Shown here: piece by piece, positions 1 to 10,858 of the stretch
How the letters are laid out: each line of letters begins with the position of its first letter
Numbering within the stretch: position 1 is the stretch's first letter
DNA from: Craterostigma plantagineum
Lineage: Eukaryota; Streptophyta; Magnoliopsida; Lamiales; Linderniaceae
Assembly: GCA_027422505.1 (NCBI GenBank)
Contig: JAPQWV010001379.1
Location: 1 to 64,000 of the forward strand
DNA length: 64,000 bases
Direction: 5' to 3'
Program-made: the position numbers and the translations under genes
Notes under the pieces: generated by a model
Databases searched by the model: none
What the model saw: the letters and a program-made list of their open reading frames with translations, nothing else
What the model was told of the DNA's origin: nothing

Positions 1-255
1 CGTTTTTTTTTTTAAGATAAATAGTTTTATTTTAGTTGACGCGTAGCAAGGTTGACTAAGTGGAGCATCAATAAAACGATGGGTCGTGATCGGAGGACCA
101 TAAAGAACGTGAATTTAATAAATATGTGTATTATTTATTTATTTAATTCTCGGCATGTTAGAATAAAGATGGAATCGTCGTCGACATATTTTTCTAGATT
201 GGAGTGGACGGGACATGTCTTTTCCGAAGGACTTTGTCTTAAAGGGCATATCACT

Positions 256-302
256 ATGTTCGATACCTTCTAGAAAGCATTAATAATAATAATAATAATA
301 TA

Positions 303-345
<43 letters not shown>
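256..345. repeat. AAT microsatellite with a flank duplicated at 6520
   Basis: A 26-base stretch beginning ATGTTCGATACC (256-281) is followed by an imperfect (AAT)n run to about 345. The same stretch plus AAT run recurs at 6520-6592, on the other side of copia-1. Upstream of both copies there is weaker similarity. It looks like a duplicated genomic segment or the tail of an old repeat. No coding capacity is visible in 1-345. Confidence 0.6.
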
Positions 346-347
<2 letters not shown>

Positions 348-893
348 AAATCATTTGATCCTCCGAAAAATCGTCAAGTCGCTAATATTTCTTGTTAATA
401 AATGTATTTGTTTAGTCTAAATGTGATAGATGATGGGTGACCTACATCACGGTGATAGGGTTGTCTTTCTAAATTTTTAATAGGCAAAAATACAGAATAT
501 ATTTTAACATGCCTACCTTATATGCCGTTATTATATATTTTTCAAATGCATAACTAACATAATTAAATCTTATAAATATTTTAGTTATATATTTTTTGCA
601 CACTAAAACATTCAGCGGAAAAAAACATACTACTCGTCTGAGGTCACCCAAAGCCATCAATGCATTTCTTCGGTCCTTCAAACTTATAAGTTAAAAAGCA
701 AGGCAAGCATGGAACGAACAACACCGGTCAGCCGAAGTGGCCGAAGAAGCCGAGCCGCCATTGTAAAGGGAGTCATGTCATGCTAACGCAAATGATCTCC
801 AAGACAAATAAACTTTAGGGTGCGTTTGGTATGCGAAATTCGGTGTGGTATAAAAAAACGTGTAATGATACGACGCACGAAAGAACCACAATC
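346..893. other. Unannotated AT-rich sequence
   Basis: No credible gene is seen; the short ORFs here lack recognisable domains. At about 818-830 the sequence GGGTGCGTTTGGT resembles one end of PIF/Harbinger-type MITEs, but no matching second end was found. Copia-1 similarity starts at about 894. Confidence 0.4.
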
Positions 894-1028
894 TCCGGCC
901 CGTGGACGTAGGTCATTCACCGAATCACGTAAATCTCGTGTTCACTGTCCAAATTTATTTTTCGTCTCTTTTATTTATTATCGTCATTTCTCGGGCAAAT
1001 ATATTATCGGGATCAAAATATCCTAACA
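894..1028 (+). repeat. copia-1 5' LTR remnant (R-U5 end)
   Basis: This aligns with the last part of the 3' LTR (about 5392-5525), including the shared block around AAATCTCGTGTTCAC and the terminal ATCCTAACA. The upstream part of the LTR is missing, with an abrupt loss of similarity at about 894. Confidence 0.8.
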
Positions 1029-1045
1029 AATTGGTATCAGACCGA
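1029..1045 (+). other. copia-1 primer binding site
   Basis: AATTGGTATCAGACCGA directly follows the LTR end. TGGTATCAGA is the standard plant copia site complementary to the 3' end of initiator tRNA-Met. Confidence 0.8.
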
Positions 1046-1070
1046 ACCCCATTCATTTTTTTTAGCCACC

Positions 1071-2190
1071 ATGACGATAACAAAAATGTCAATTGAAAAG
1101 TTCGACTATGTCAACTTCGCAATGTGCAGTCTCAAGATGGAGGCCATACTTATTCAAGACGGTTGTGAGGTGGCACTTGAAGGTGCAAAGAAGAAACCAA
1201 CCGAAATAAAAGACGATAAATTTAATGAATTGGTCAAGAAAGCCAAATCGGCTATTATCTTAAATCTCTTTTACGAGGTTTTACAAGAAGTTGCCACGGA
1301 CACGACGACCATGGGTATGTGTGATGCGCTAAAAGCTATCTACATGAAGAAGACTAAGGAGAACCGGCTATATTTAAAGCAAAAACTTTACAGTATGAAA
1401 ATGATGGAAGATACTTCAATTCTTTCGTATCTCGATAAAATAGATTCTATCATTATTGATTTGGCGAACGTAGAAGTCAAAGTGACGGACGAAGATCAGG
1501 CCATAATATGTTGTGTTCCCTTCTCCCGTTTTTAAAATATTTTCGTGACACGATTATATAAGGAAAAGACACAATATCATATTCTAGTGTCAAATTCGCG
1601 TTACAATCGAAAGAACAGATAGACAGGGATATTAAGGGAGAAACAAATGGTAGCCAAGCAGGTCTGTTTGCACGGGGAAGACCAGAACGCAGAGACGCTG
1701 AAAGTAGCAGATCTAAAGAAACGTCGAACTCCGGGTATAGAAATAAAGTTTGTAATTTTTGCAAGAAAAAGGGTCATATCAAAGCTGATTGTTATAAATT
1801 CAAAAAATAAGGAGAAAAATAATCAGCAATATAATAAATCCGACGTAGCTAGTGTAGCTGCTGCTGAGAGCGATGGAACTATTTTTGTAGCAACTGTAAA
1901 TATTTTTAGGTCTGATAATGAGTGGATCCTAGATTCGGGTTGTTCTTACCACATAAGTCGGAGTCGATATTGTTTTTCCACATATGAAAATTTTGATGGT
2001 GGGTATATGTTAATGGGAAATGATGCTCCGTGTAAAGTTATTGGTAAATGTACAGTTCAGATCAAGATGTTCTACGGAATCATTCGAACGCTCATAGAAG
2101 TCAGTCATGTTCCAGATATGAAGAGAAATCTTATCTCTTTAGGCGCACTTGAATCTCAAGGGTGCAGGTTCTCAGGTGAATGTGAGTTTT
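1071..2190 (+). pseudogene. copia-1 gag and protease pseudogene
   Basis: The gag start MTITKMSIEKFD is the usual opening of this family (the element's substrate-binding gag, UBN2-type). The first frame is open to 1535. The gag continues in other frames to a CCHC zinc knuckle, [14 protein letters not shown], at about 1750-1791, followed by a stop. The aspartic protease motif WILDSGCSYHIS at about 1923-1958 keeps the catalytic DSG triad. At least two frameshifts separate gag from protease. In a live element gag forms the virus-like particle and the protease cuts the polyprotein. The copy in copia-2 has lost the catalytic Asp, so this copy is better preserved at that site. Confidence 0.85.
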
Positions 2191-2229
2191 GAAAATTGCC
2201 AGATGTGCCATTGTCGTGATTAAAACTTG

Positions 2230-2870
2230 CAGGTCTGAAAATTTATATATTTTGCCGTTCCACTGCAGTTTCAACATCCCCGGAGGTTGATGCCACGAGA
2301 TTATGGCATATGCGACTTGGACACATGGGAGAAAAAGGCTTGACAATTTTAAGCAAGCGGGGCTACTTTGTGGTCAAAGTATTGGTGAGATGGACTTTTG
2401 CGAACACTGTATTTTTGGGAAGCAGAAACGAGTCAGCTTCAATTCGCCACCAGTCCACAGGACGAAAGGTACTTTGGACTATATTCATTCTCATGTATGG
2501 GGTCCTTCTCGTGTTCCGTCCAAGGGTGGTGCAAGATATACGTTGACTTTCATTGATGATTTTTCAAGGAAAGTCTGGGTCTATTTTCTTAAGCAGAAAA
2601 GTGATGTTTTCCTAACATTTAAACAATGAGAAGCTTTGATTGAAAAAGAGATAGGAAAACAAATCAAGCGATTGCGGACAGAGAATGGCTTAGAATTTTG
2701 TGGAAGCGAGTTCAACGATTTTGCAAGAATGAAGGTAGCGCTCGACATCACACTATTCGAATGACGCCTCAACAAAATGGTGTTGCTGAGAACATGAACC
2801 GAACGCTTTTAGAGAGCTCGATGTATGATCTCCAACGCTGGGTTGACAAATGATTTTTGGGTTGAAGCTA
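2230..2870 (+). pseudogene. copia-1 integrase pseudogene
   Basis: The HHCC zinc-binding region is recognisable ([13 protein letters not shown], then CEHCIFGKQ), followed by the first core Asp region (DYIHSHVWGP, where the usual HTD/HSD is SHV, so the first catalytic Asp is lost) and [11 protein letters not shown]. An in-frame stop follows the FLTFKQ stretch at about 2629. The second core motif reads RTENGLEF, with Glu where Asp is usual, and the terminal motif is damaged (NGVAENMNRTL). It cannot be functional. Confidence 0.8.
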
Positions 2871-3439
2871 TTGCCGCAACATGTTATATTGTCAACTGCT
2901 CACCGTGTTCGCCGATCAATTTCAAGATTCCGAGGAAGTATGGTCAAGTACTCCTGCTGATTACTCCAACTTAAGAATATTTGGGTAACCAACTTATATG
3001 CACGTAAACGAGGGAAAGTTAGAGCCTAGAGCTAAGAATGTATTTTCTCGGTTACGCTTCAGGGGTGAAAGGATATAGACTATATAATCCTGATCCCAAG
3101 TCACCCAAATTTATAATTAGCAGAGATGTTACATTGGGCGAGTCTTCTATGTTACATCCTTCAAAAGAGTCTACTAATTCTTCTAATTAAGAAAAGAATG
3201 ATAGTGTACAGAATGAGGTGGAGCTCGAGTTCAACAAATATTTTTCAGATAGCCTGCTAGCAGTTCAACAGATCAAAAGGATGAGACAGAACCTGATTCA
3301 GATACTATTGAAGATGAAAGCACCGAGCAGGAATATTCTATAGCCAGAGTAGACAGAGATGGGAGATTTGACTACAACAGCGGTACGTGAATTTAGTATC
3401 GTATGCTTTATTAGTGGCACAAGAAACAGGTGAAGGCTG

Positions 3440-4902
3440 CGAACTTCTACCAATTCGGAGGCAATAAGCGATGTAAAGCGTGATAAGTGGCTGGTAGCGA
3501 TTAATGAAGAAATGTAGTCTCTGCACAAAAATGGTACTTGGATTCTTGTGCCGCCGCCGAAGAAAAAGAAAATAGTCGGATATAAGTGGGTCTTCAAAAA
3601 GAAAGAATGTTTATCTGGTTCTGACACGCACGATTAGTCGCGAAAGGTTATAGTCAGGTACAAGGTGCTGATTTTAATGATGTATTCTCACATATCGTTA
3701 GACATAGTTCTATTCGTGTATTACTTGCATTCGTTGCCATGTATGATTTGGATGAACAGATATATATGAAGCAACTTGAAGGCTTCATAGTTGAAGGCAA
3801 GGAAGATCAAGTTTGTCTACTGAAGAAATCCTTATACGGATTAAAGCAGTCTCCAAGACAGTGGTATAAACGATTTGATTCTTTCATGGGTCATGGTTTC
3901 TCTAGGAGCAAGTATGATAGTTGTGTTTACTTCCGTAAGTTAAATGACATGCTCATTGCGGCTAATAATCTTAAGGAAATTCACCAGCTGAAGGCTTATT
4001 GAACGGTGAATTTGAGATGAAAGATTTGGGAGCAGCTAAGAAGATTCTTGGTATGGAGATTAGACGTGATAGAGAAGCTGGTAAGTTACACCTGACCTAG
4101 GAAAGTTACCTCAGAAAGGTATTGGAGAGATTTGGCATGAACGATGCCAAACCAGTCATCACTCCTCTTGCTAGCCATTTTAGGCTATGCGCTGCTCAGT
4201 CACCATCATCAAATGAGGAAGAAGAATACCACGAGTTCCTTACTCTAGTGCAGTCGATAGTATTATGTATGCAATGGTATGTACACATCCTGATATTTCA
4301 CAAACTGTCAGTGTTGTTAGGAGGTATATGGTTATCACAGGGAAAGAACACTGGCAAGCAGTGAAGTGGATTCTCATATACTTGAAGGGTACTCTAAGCT
4401 TTTGTTTGGAGTATGGCAGAAACAGTTATACTCTCGTTGGCTTTGTTGATTCAGACTACGCAGGTGATCTCGATAAATGACTATCTCTTACTGGTTATGT
4501 ATTTCTATTGGAGGTTGTGCAGTTAGCTGGAAAGCTACTCTACAGCACGTAGTGGCGTTGTCTACTTCTGAAGCAGAATACATGGCGATTACTGACGCGA
4601 TTAAGGAAGCATTATGGTTAACAGGATTATTCAGCGAATTAACTCAGAATCAGGGAGTCATTACTATTTTCTGTGATAGTCAAAGTGCGATTCATTTGAC
4701 CAAGGATCAAATGTATCACGAAAGGACTAAGCATATTGATGTCAAGTATCATTTTATTTGTGATATCATTGCATATAAGAAGGTGTTTATCAAGAAGATC
4801 AACACAAAAGACAATCCTGCGGATATATTTATGAAGGCTCTTCCAGTTTCAAAGTTCAAGCATTGCTTGGAGTTGATTGGTGTTTTAAAGTTAGTGAACT
4901 AG
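3440..4902 (+). pseudogene. copia-1 reverse transcriptase and RNase H pseudogene
   Basis: RT pieces lie at about 3480-4000. They include KKSLYGLKQSPRQWYKRFD, but a deletion joins the region before DEQIYMKQ to FVAMYDL, and a second deletion removes the catalytic YVDD box. RNase H is in better shape: FVDSDYAGDLDK near 4440-4480, STSEAEYMAI near 4561-4595 and ERTKHIDVKYHF near 4720-4760. It ends at 4902, just before the polypurine tract. Stops at about 4478 and several frameshifts break it. Confidence 0.85.
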
Positions 4903-4975
4903 CCCGTCGGGGCTAAGGTCGGAGGGAGATAAAGGTATCTAAATTAAGGTGGTGTAATTTTTCGAAATCAAGCCA

Positions 4976-4986
4976 AGGTGGAGATT
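4976..4986 (+). other. copia-1 polypurine tract
   Basis: AAGGTGGAGAT lies immediately upstream of the 3' LTR start TGTTAG. The same tract, read on the other strand, precedes the 3' LTR of copia-2. Confidence 0.7.
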
Positions 4987-5525
4987 TGTTAGGTGATCTT
5001 GATATTCACGTGTGTGTTGAAAAGTCAGCAAAAGACAAAGCAAGTTGGTGAGAGATGGTGAGAAAAGAAGAAACACGTGCAAGGATTTAAAAAGCAAGGG
5101 AAGTTGGTTTTCTCATTTGGCAGCCGAATTCTTTTGACAAACGCGTTGATGTTTTTTTTTTCTTTCTTTCACATTGATTTTGGATGCTACATATCGCCTA
5201 CAAATAGAACCATTGTGAGGGAGGTTAAAGACCACAATTTCTTCAGCGAGGTTTACAATAGTATTCCTCGGTCACCTCTTCTCCGGTCATTTCTTTGTAG
5301 CTTTGATTCTCCATAGTTGGTATAGCTACTTTTGTGTATCATGTCAGTGTACGTATCTGTAATACTCCACATGATAAATAAGTTCTACCCTCCGGCCTGT
5401 CGACATAGGTCATTCCGACCGAACCACGTAAATCTCGTGTTCACAGTCCAAATTTATTTTTATTTCTTTTATTTATTATCGTCATTCTCGGACAAATATA
5501 TATCGGGGATCAAAATATCCTAACA
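4987..5525 (+). repeat. copia-1 3' LTR
   Basis: It starts TGTTAGGTGATC and ends ATATCCTAACA, 539 bp. The second half (from about 5326) is alignable with copia-2 LTRs read on the - strand; the first half (U3) is not. No TSD partner is available because the 5' LTR is truncated. Confidence 0.8.
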
Positions 5526-6519
5526 AGGAGAGATATTTTTCGGAGGGATTGAAACCCCAACTGATAGAGATATTTTCGAAGGGTAATTCAAATGATCAAA
5601 GCAAGATCCCATATCCCCACGCCCAAGAGGGAGGGAGGGAGGGAGGGAGGGAGAGAGAGAGGGAGAGAGAGAGTAGTGGTAACGGGTTCTTTGACGTAGA
5701 TTTTGGTTGGGTTTAAGACGACATTTGGTCTCTTCCTAATTGTACTTGTTCTATGAGTGAAATCCTTAATTTTTTTCGGTTAATGAAGAATTTGTGTAAT
5801 TCGGAACTACAATTTCACTAAATGATTGGTGAATTATTTGATTTTTAATTATTGAATCTTTTTCTTTTTTCATTTCAATGGATTTATCTCTTTCGACTTT
5901 TCTTAATCGAAATAATAAAATTGGATTTATTTTGGAAAGTTCTTTTATGATTTTTTTAGAAAAATAATACATTTGATAACACATTTTTTAGTTCTTTTGA
6001 AACTAATTTTGTTTTTCTTTTAATAACTATTGGAACTTAAATATTTCTTTGTAAATTTTTCAATTTTTTTTTCAAGTTCGTTAAAAATGGGTTTGAAAAA
6101 GGAAGGACGGTTTTCTTATTATATTGAATTCAACGTCGGGTGAAAATAACGACATCGCTTTGCTGTTGGAAAATGACCTCTTCACCAAAGTTTGTGTAAA
6201 TTGGGAGGTGGAACTTTCTTTTTTGTTTTTCAAGATAAAAGTTTTAAGTCGGGCGAGCAATGTTTACTTAGTGGAGCAATAATGCGCAATAATACTAGAT
6301 TGAAATAAATATGGGAATTATTTCATATGTATATATATAATATTTATATATATATATATATATATATCGCGATTGTTTGTGCAAGAGCAAGCTGGTAGTA
6401 AGATTTATAGAATATTATTTGTAGAAATAAAAATGGGATTGTCAACATTTATTTTTCTACAAGATGTGGATTACATCCAAGGAGGAATGATTCTGATAGA
6501 TTGTGATACGTATATCGGG
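5526..6519. repeat. AT-rich spacer with a GA/GGGA microsatellite
   Basis: A purine run of GGGA and GA units lies at 5626-5673. TA runs lie at about 6330-6367. The rest is AT-rich with no recognisable gene or transposon termini. The part from about 6190 is weakly similar to the start of the window. Confidence 0.5.
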
Positions 6520-6592
6520 ATGTTCGATACCTTCTAGAAAGCATTTAATAATAATAATAATAATAGTAATAATAATAATATAATAATAATAA
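6520..6592. repeat. Second copy of the AAT-flanked segment
   Basis: ATGTTCGATACC... followed by (AAT)n is near-identical to 256-345. It ends at the 5' terminus of Helitron E, which inserted between A6592 and T10844. Confidence 0.6.
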
Positions 6593-6596
6593 TCTA

Positions 6597-6632
<36 letters not shown>

Positions 6633-6639
6633 AGAATGG

Positions 6640-7330
6640 GGTCTCTCCTGGTGCAGCCACGTCAGCAATGCAAGCCTCCCCAGCCAATCAGAATGCAGGA
6701 AATTTTTATTTATTTTTCGAATTATTTTCGTTTGTCTAGGTTCAATGTATTTGACTGTTGAGCTGCCCTGCGATGCTGAAATGGTGACATGTCATCCTGT
6801 GGTTGAGTTAATTTCTTTTTGAGCAGAACGGCAGCCCAACAGTCTTCAGTCTTGCGTAGCATTTAATGATTTAGTACGTCAGCAATAAAATTCTCCCCTC
6901 CATATTGCTCATCATGTGACATACGTTGTAGTTAGCTTTTGCAAACATTGTATTTGGCATTGACTATAATTAATTACTATAATTAGACTTAACATAAATT
7001 CCTACAAATAATGAAGAGCCACTTTACAGACAAAGAATATATTAATTACAGTAATTAAACTTGAGATGAAGTCACAGAGATAACGAAGAGCCACATACGA
7101 AAACATATCCAAAAAAGCACTAACATAAGAGACCGAAGAGTTTTCATGTCAGAAACGAAGCCGACATTACCTCCCCGCACCAGCTGAATATTCGGCATCT
7201 CTATCTTCTCAAATGAGTTTCATCGATTCTTCTGCAGCTATCTCTGGCATCATACATTTAGGTACCGAAGAAGATATGTAGACCTCTGTATTTTCTTTGA
7301 TTTCGAATTTATTTTCTATTCTGCTATTCT
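6640..7330. other. Helitron E 5' region, no gene
   Basis: Noncoding sequence following the Helitron 5' end, with CCACGTCAGCA at about 6657 and a related TACGTCAGCA further down. I see no domain-bearing ORF. Confidence 0.5.
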
Positions 7331-9563
7331 TGCGTAGGGCTATAACTTTCGTGTTAGGTGGAATACGAAGGAGCTCTAGTTTGGTCCGTGGACGTAGGCC
7401 AATGTTCGGCCGAACCATGTTAAATATGTGTTTGTGTGTGTGCGTTTTCTGTTAAGTTTCGATCCGATTGGGCTCGCGATTGATCGAATCGATCCACGAG
7501 GTTTACATACACTTAAAACACGTCCAAAATCGAGTCTGAAGGCGGTCCACGGCAATTGGTGCAGTGGGAGGACGGACCTGTCTTCATGGGTGTGGCTGCG
7601 AGGTGACTCGATTTGAGGGATTTCGATGGGTCATGTGGATTTGGAATGTTGAAGCTGCGAGTCAAGGCTCTTTCTGTTAAAAAGAGGCTTGAGGAGGCTT
7701 TGATGCTGGTGATGGAGTCGCAGGTTGTCACGGGAAGTGCATCGGAAGTTGAAACCACGGCTGAAACGCGGAGAGGCTTGCGATAGAAATCTTTCAGGAG
7801 TTTGGTGATGATCGGGGCAGTTGCGGTTCGAAGGTGGTGTTGTAGGGATCCCTGGTAATTCGAGGTTGGTCACAGAGGTGAGGAGGAACCTCGGATGGAT
7901 CGGAAGGTTGGAGAACAACTGGTGCAACACGAAAACCGCGGGAGAACTCATCAAAACCGGAAGATAGGGCAAGCTTGTTTCGGCTGGTTTCGGAGGCATG
8001 ATTTTCGTCTCTTGAAAAGTTGTCAATGGAGGCAACCGTCCTACTGGAATTAGGGGACGCGGTGGCTCGAATGGTGCTCGAGAGAAGCCACGGGGACCTC
8101 GTATTGAGGTGGAGCAAGGTCGTGCAAGTACCTTGGCCGGAGCAGTTTTGACAGAAACTGCTCTGAGCTTGATCTAAGATGATTCCGAGCTTGAGGTGGA
8201 GGTGTTTTCACCTCGAATGGATAGCATTCTCAGGCCATAAGAGAGGTTGAGCTCAGAGGTGGAACAGAATGCGGATACGGAGGGCGAAACGGACGATAAA
8301 AAAAATTTGCCCGGTTCAGTAAATTCAGCTGTCGTAGCAGAATTTGCTGCTGCTGTGCATGATGGGCAGCGGGTTGCGGAGGCTTCAAGCTCCATGGTGG
8401 CCAAGAGAGATGTCAGGGGAGCTTTACATCGGCCGGGAGAGAGGTTCTTGAAGCAACGGTGCATCTTCGGAGAAACGAAGATGGTAAGCTAGAAAGTCCA
8501 AATTGGCTTCATTTGGGAAATTTCAAGCCCGCTTGGAGTTGATGAGGTTTCGTTCGAGGCTCGAGGCTCCTGAAGGAGCTGGATGACCAAACGAGAGGGG
8601 CTGCTAATCGAGGTGGAGCTTTGGGACGAGAAATCAAGGCTCGGGTTGATTTAAAGCTGAAACATAGGTTGAGCAAGGCCGATTGCTGGTACAGTTTCGA
8701 GCGGGAATAGCTCGCGGGCTTGAGCAGCTATGGGGAAGCTTGACGCTGGGTTTGCGAGTTTGTAGTCTCGAGGTGGAGTTTGTTAGGATGTGCGAGCCTC
8801 AAACTCACCGGAGTGTCGCCTGAGAGATCGGAAAGTGGCTGGTTGAGATCAGTTGCTGAAGAATGAAGATGGAGCTGGAAGTGTTAAGACTTCATGTGTT
8901 AAAGCATCGATCAATTATGGCCGTCCGAGGTGCGCGCGAAGATAGCTGATGGTTCAGATCTGAATCTGCATGATTTGCATATGGGATGTCGGATATCGCA
9001 CGAAGAAAGATCTACGACCGAGAGGAGACCTTACTCGATCCGACCAAGATTAAACAAGAGGTGTTAGATCAAGATCGAAGGGCTCACGTTGAAGGCGGGA
9101 AATAACGTAAAGAAACTTCACGATTCTTGCTCCTTCACGCGCGGAGCATGGGCGATCATGGTGCGTCATATCGTTTAAGACGAACGGCTGAGGTTGATCA
9201 AAAGTCACCAGTAAAAGTGTGACAAACTCTTCTATATACCAGCAAAGGAAAGTTCAACCTTACCACTTCACGAGTTAGTATTTCTCAGTAGAGTGAGATT
9301 TAGTCTCCGGTGCAAACATGAAAGTTGTAGATCTTGCGTAGGGCTGTAACTTTCGTGTTAGGTGTTAATACAAAGGAGCTCTAGTTTGGTACATGGACGT
9401 ATGCCAATGTTCGAACAAACCACGTTACATATGTGTTTGTGTGTGTGCGTTTTTTGTTAAGTTTCGGTCCTATTGAGCTCACGATTGATCGAACCGATCC
9501 ACGAGGTTTACATACACTTAAAACACCTCCAAAATCATGTCCAAAGGCGGTCAACGATCAACA
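7331..9563 (+). mobile_element. LTR retrotransposon remnant without coding domains
   Basis: A direct repeat of about 225 bp (7331-7554 and about 9331-9563) looks like the R-U5 part of an LTR. A polypurine tract, GAGGTGGAGTT, sits at 8770-8780, just before TGTTAGGATG, the likely 3' LTR start. The internal region (7555-8780) begins with ATTGGTGCAGTGGGAGGAC, a plausible primer site, and contains only short unassignable ORFs (such as 8247-8492). It resembles a non-autonomous LARD-type element. The 5' LTR has lost its U3. Confidence 0.65.
8781..9563 (+). repeat. 3' LTR of the remnant inside Helitron E
   Basis: TGTTAGGATGTGCG at the start and GATCAACA at the end, 783 bp. The last 230 bp match 7331-7554. 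CTATATACCAGC at about 9233 may hold a TATA-type core promoter. Confidence 0.6.
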
Positions 9564-9993
9564 CGTATGAGTGTCCATTCGTGTTTGGGTTGGAAAATGG
9601 GTATCTATTAGAGATGGTCTAAATCATGTATGATAATTTTCATCCCATAAAATGATCTTTCAATAGTTCCTGTTGCAACTGGACAAGACCATCGCCAACT
9701 CTAGAAGTCGGTATACCAGTACATTTTCCACAATCGGCACATGTATTTCATTTTGGAACAAAAAGTAGTGACTTCTTTCAACATCGAATCAAACTCATTA
9801 TCTCTATCCTCTTTGGATCATCGTTCACATATCGAATAAGTTGCACAACATTACATATATTTTAATTCGTTACCGGCCTGAAGGGTCATTTGTTCTTCCT
9901 AGTAATTGGATATTAAACGAGCAATAAACGCAAATTCATATGTTTTCAGTTTCTACTCAAGAAAGTCGAACTTTTAAATGTCATCCCTAGGGT
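9564..9993. other. Unassigned sequence in Helitron E
   Basis: No domain or terminal motif was recognised here. It lies between the LTR remnant and the truncated glycosyltransferase. Confidence 0.4.
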
Positions 9994-10414
9994 TTAAAAT
10001 GAAAGTGATAGACGTAAACCCGCGATAAGTAGTAGGCGGACAAATGCGGTCCAACTTAAAAAGTCGTAGATGACCAAGTCGGGCTTTTTATCGTCCAAGA
10101 TCTGAGCGAAGCTGGCTTTCGATTGCTGAAAAGCCTCCATGAGGTTAACCATGAGGTGTGGTGGAAGGTTCTTGGTGGTGTGCATGTGCGGCGGAAGCTG
10201 AGGCGATGCCGGCATGTTGAGCTCGACAAGTTCGATGGACGGCGGCGGCGACTGGGCTTTGACCAATTCGAGGTTTATGGGAGTTGAGCAGAAGTAAATG
10301 CGATGGAAGTTTCTGGTGGAGAGCCTCTTTATGATAGTTCGAATAAGGGATATATGTGGCCGTGCCCACGTACGGAAACATGAGCACGCTAAGCTTCTTT
10401 TGATTTTCGTCCAT
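9994..10414 (-). pseudogene. UDP-glycosyltransferase N-terminal fragment (UGT91/94-like)
   Basis: The - strand ATG at 10414-10412 opens MDENQKKLSVLMFPYVG, the N-terminal acceptor-binding start of plant family-1 glycosyltransferases. A +1 frameshift follows, and the neighbouring frame continues with HGHIS, then FCSTPINLELVKAQSPPPS, PHLMVNLMEAFQQSKASF and KPDLVIYDFLS. This is about the first 120 residues of a protein that is normally about 450-470 long; the PSPG sugar-donor box is absent. The sequence after YDFLS departs from the family and stops at 9994. Being on the opposite strand inside a Helitron, it is best read as captured and broken. The subfamily call rests on the sequence feel only. 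Confidence 0.75.
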
Positions 10415-10815
10415 GGAGTTCGAAGAGAGACTTAGAGTTTCTTTCCTTGGATGGTGTATGGTAATACATACAGCGAAGCGAAGTATATGTAAAGAGAAGA
10501 TAACCTCACCTACCCCCCTACTTTCTTCGATTCCCGCAAGTTTTTTTATATTAGTATATGTACGTTGCATACATCCTATATATACATTTAAATGTAGTTT
10601 TCTTATGGTGTTGACACGTGTCATGTACATTAATTTTTTTTAATTTAATTGTTTCTTAGGACGTTGACCACCCCACTTTCTAAAAAAACTAAACAACCCA
10701 TGTTTTATCAAAAATCGATTCTTCAGTTAGTTAATTATAAATGGTTAATTAAGTTGTATAATCGATTTAAAATAATTATCTTGACCCGATTTAAAATGAT
10801 TATAAATAATTATGA
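10415..10815. other. Sequence upstream of the UGT fragment, Helitron 3' part
   Basis: AT-rich and noncoding. The part next to the fragment may be the captured UGT promoter. TATATATAC near 10577 is a possible TATA element on the + strand, but no function can be assigned. Confidence 0.35.
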
Positions 10816-10843
10816 CCCGTGCAATGCACGGGCAAAAAACTAG
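10816..10843 (+). other. Helitron E 3' terminal hairpin and CTAG
   Basis: Stem CCCGTGC / GCACGGG with loop AAT, then CAAAAAA and CTAG, then host T at 10844. This is the canonical Helitron 3' end. Confidence 0.9.
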
Positions 10844-10858
10844 TATATATTAAATAAA

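Larger units (their letters stand above)
894..5525 (+). mobile_element. copia-1: decayed Ty1/copia LTR retrotransposon
   Basis: Order on the + strand: truncated 5' LTR, primer binding site, gag, protease, integrase, reverse transcriptase, RNase H, polypurine tract, 3' LTR. That protease-integrase-RT-RNase H order defines Ty1/copia. The coding region has many stops, frameshifts and deletions, including loss of the RT YVDD motif, so it is dead. It is a relative of copia-2 (11550-16544, opposite strand). Only about 135 bp of the 5' LTR remain, so the target duplication cannot be checked. Confidence 0.9.
6593..10843 (+). mobile_element. Helitron E (non-autonomous, gene-carrying)
   Basis: The 5' end reads TCTATAATTATATATA after an A, followed by a CCACGTCAGCA-containing segment typical of plant Helitron 5' regions. 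The 3' end has a GC hairpin (CCCGTGC/GCACGGG, 10816-10832), a short A run and CTAG, followed by T. This matches the Helitron rules: TC start, hairpin, CTRR end, insertion between A and T. No Rep/helicase gene is present. It carries an LTR retrotransposon remnant and a UDP-glycosyltransferase fragment. The 3' end is certain; the 5' end is inferred from the terminal bases and context. Confidence 0.75.

Noticed and set aside
818..893. GGGTGCGTTTGGT as a MITE end
   Set aside because: Only one terminus seen, no inverted partner and no target duplication.
7631..8464. Several 80-134-codon ORFs in Helitron E
   Set aside because: They overlap on opposite strands in a GC-richer internal region, with no recognisable domain or consistent frame.
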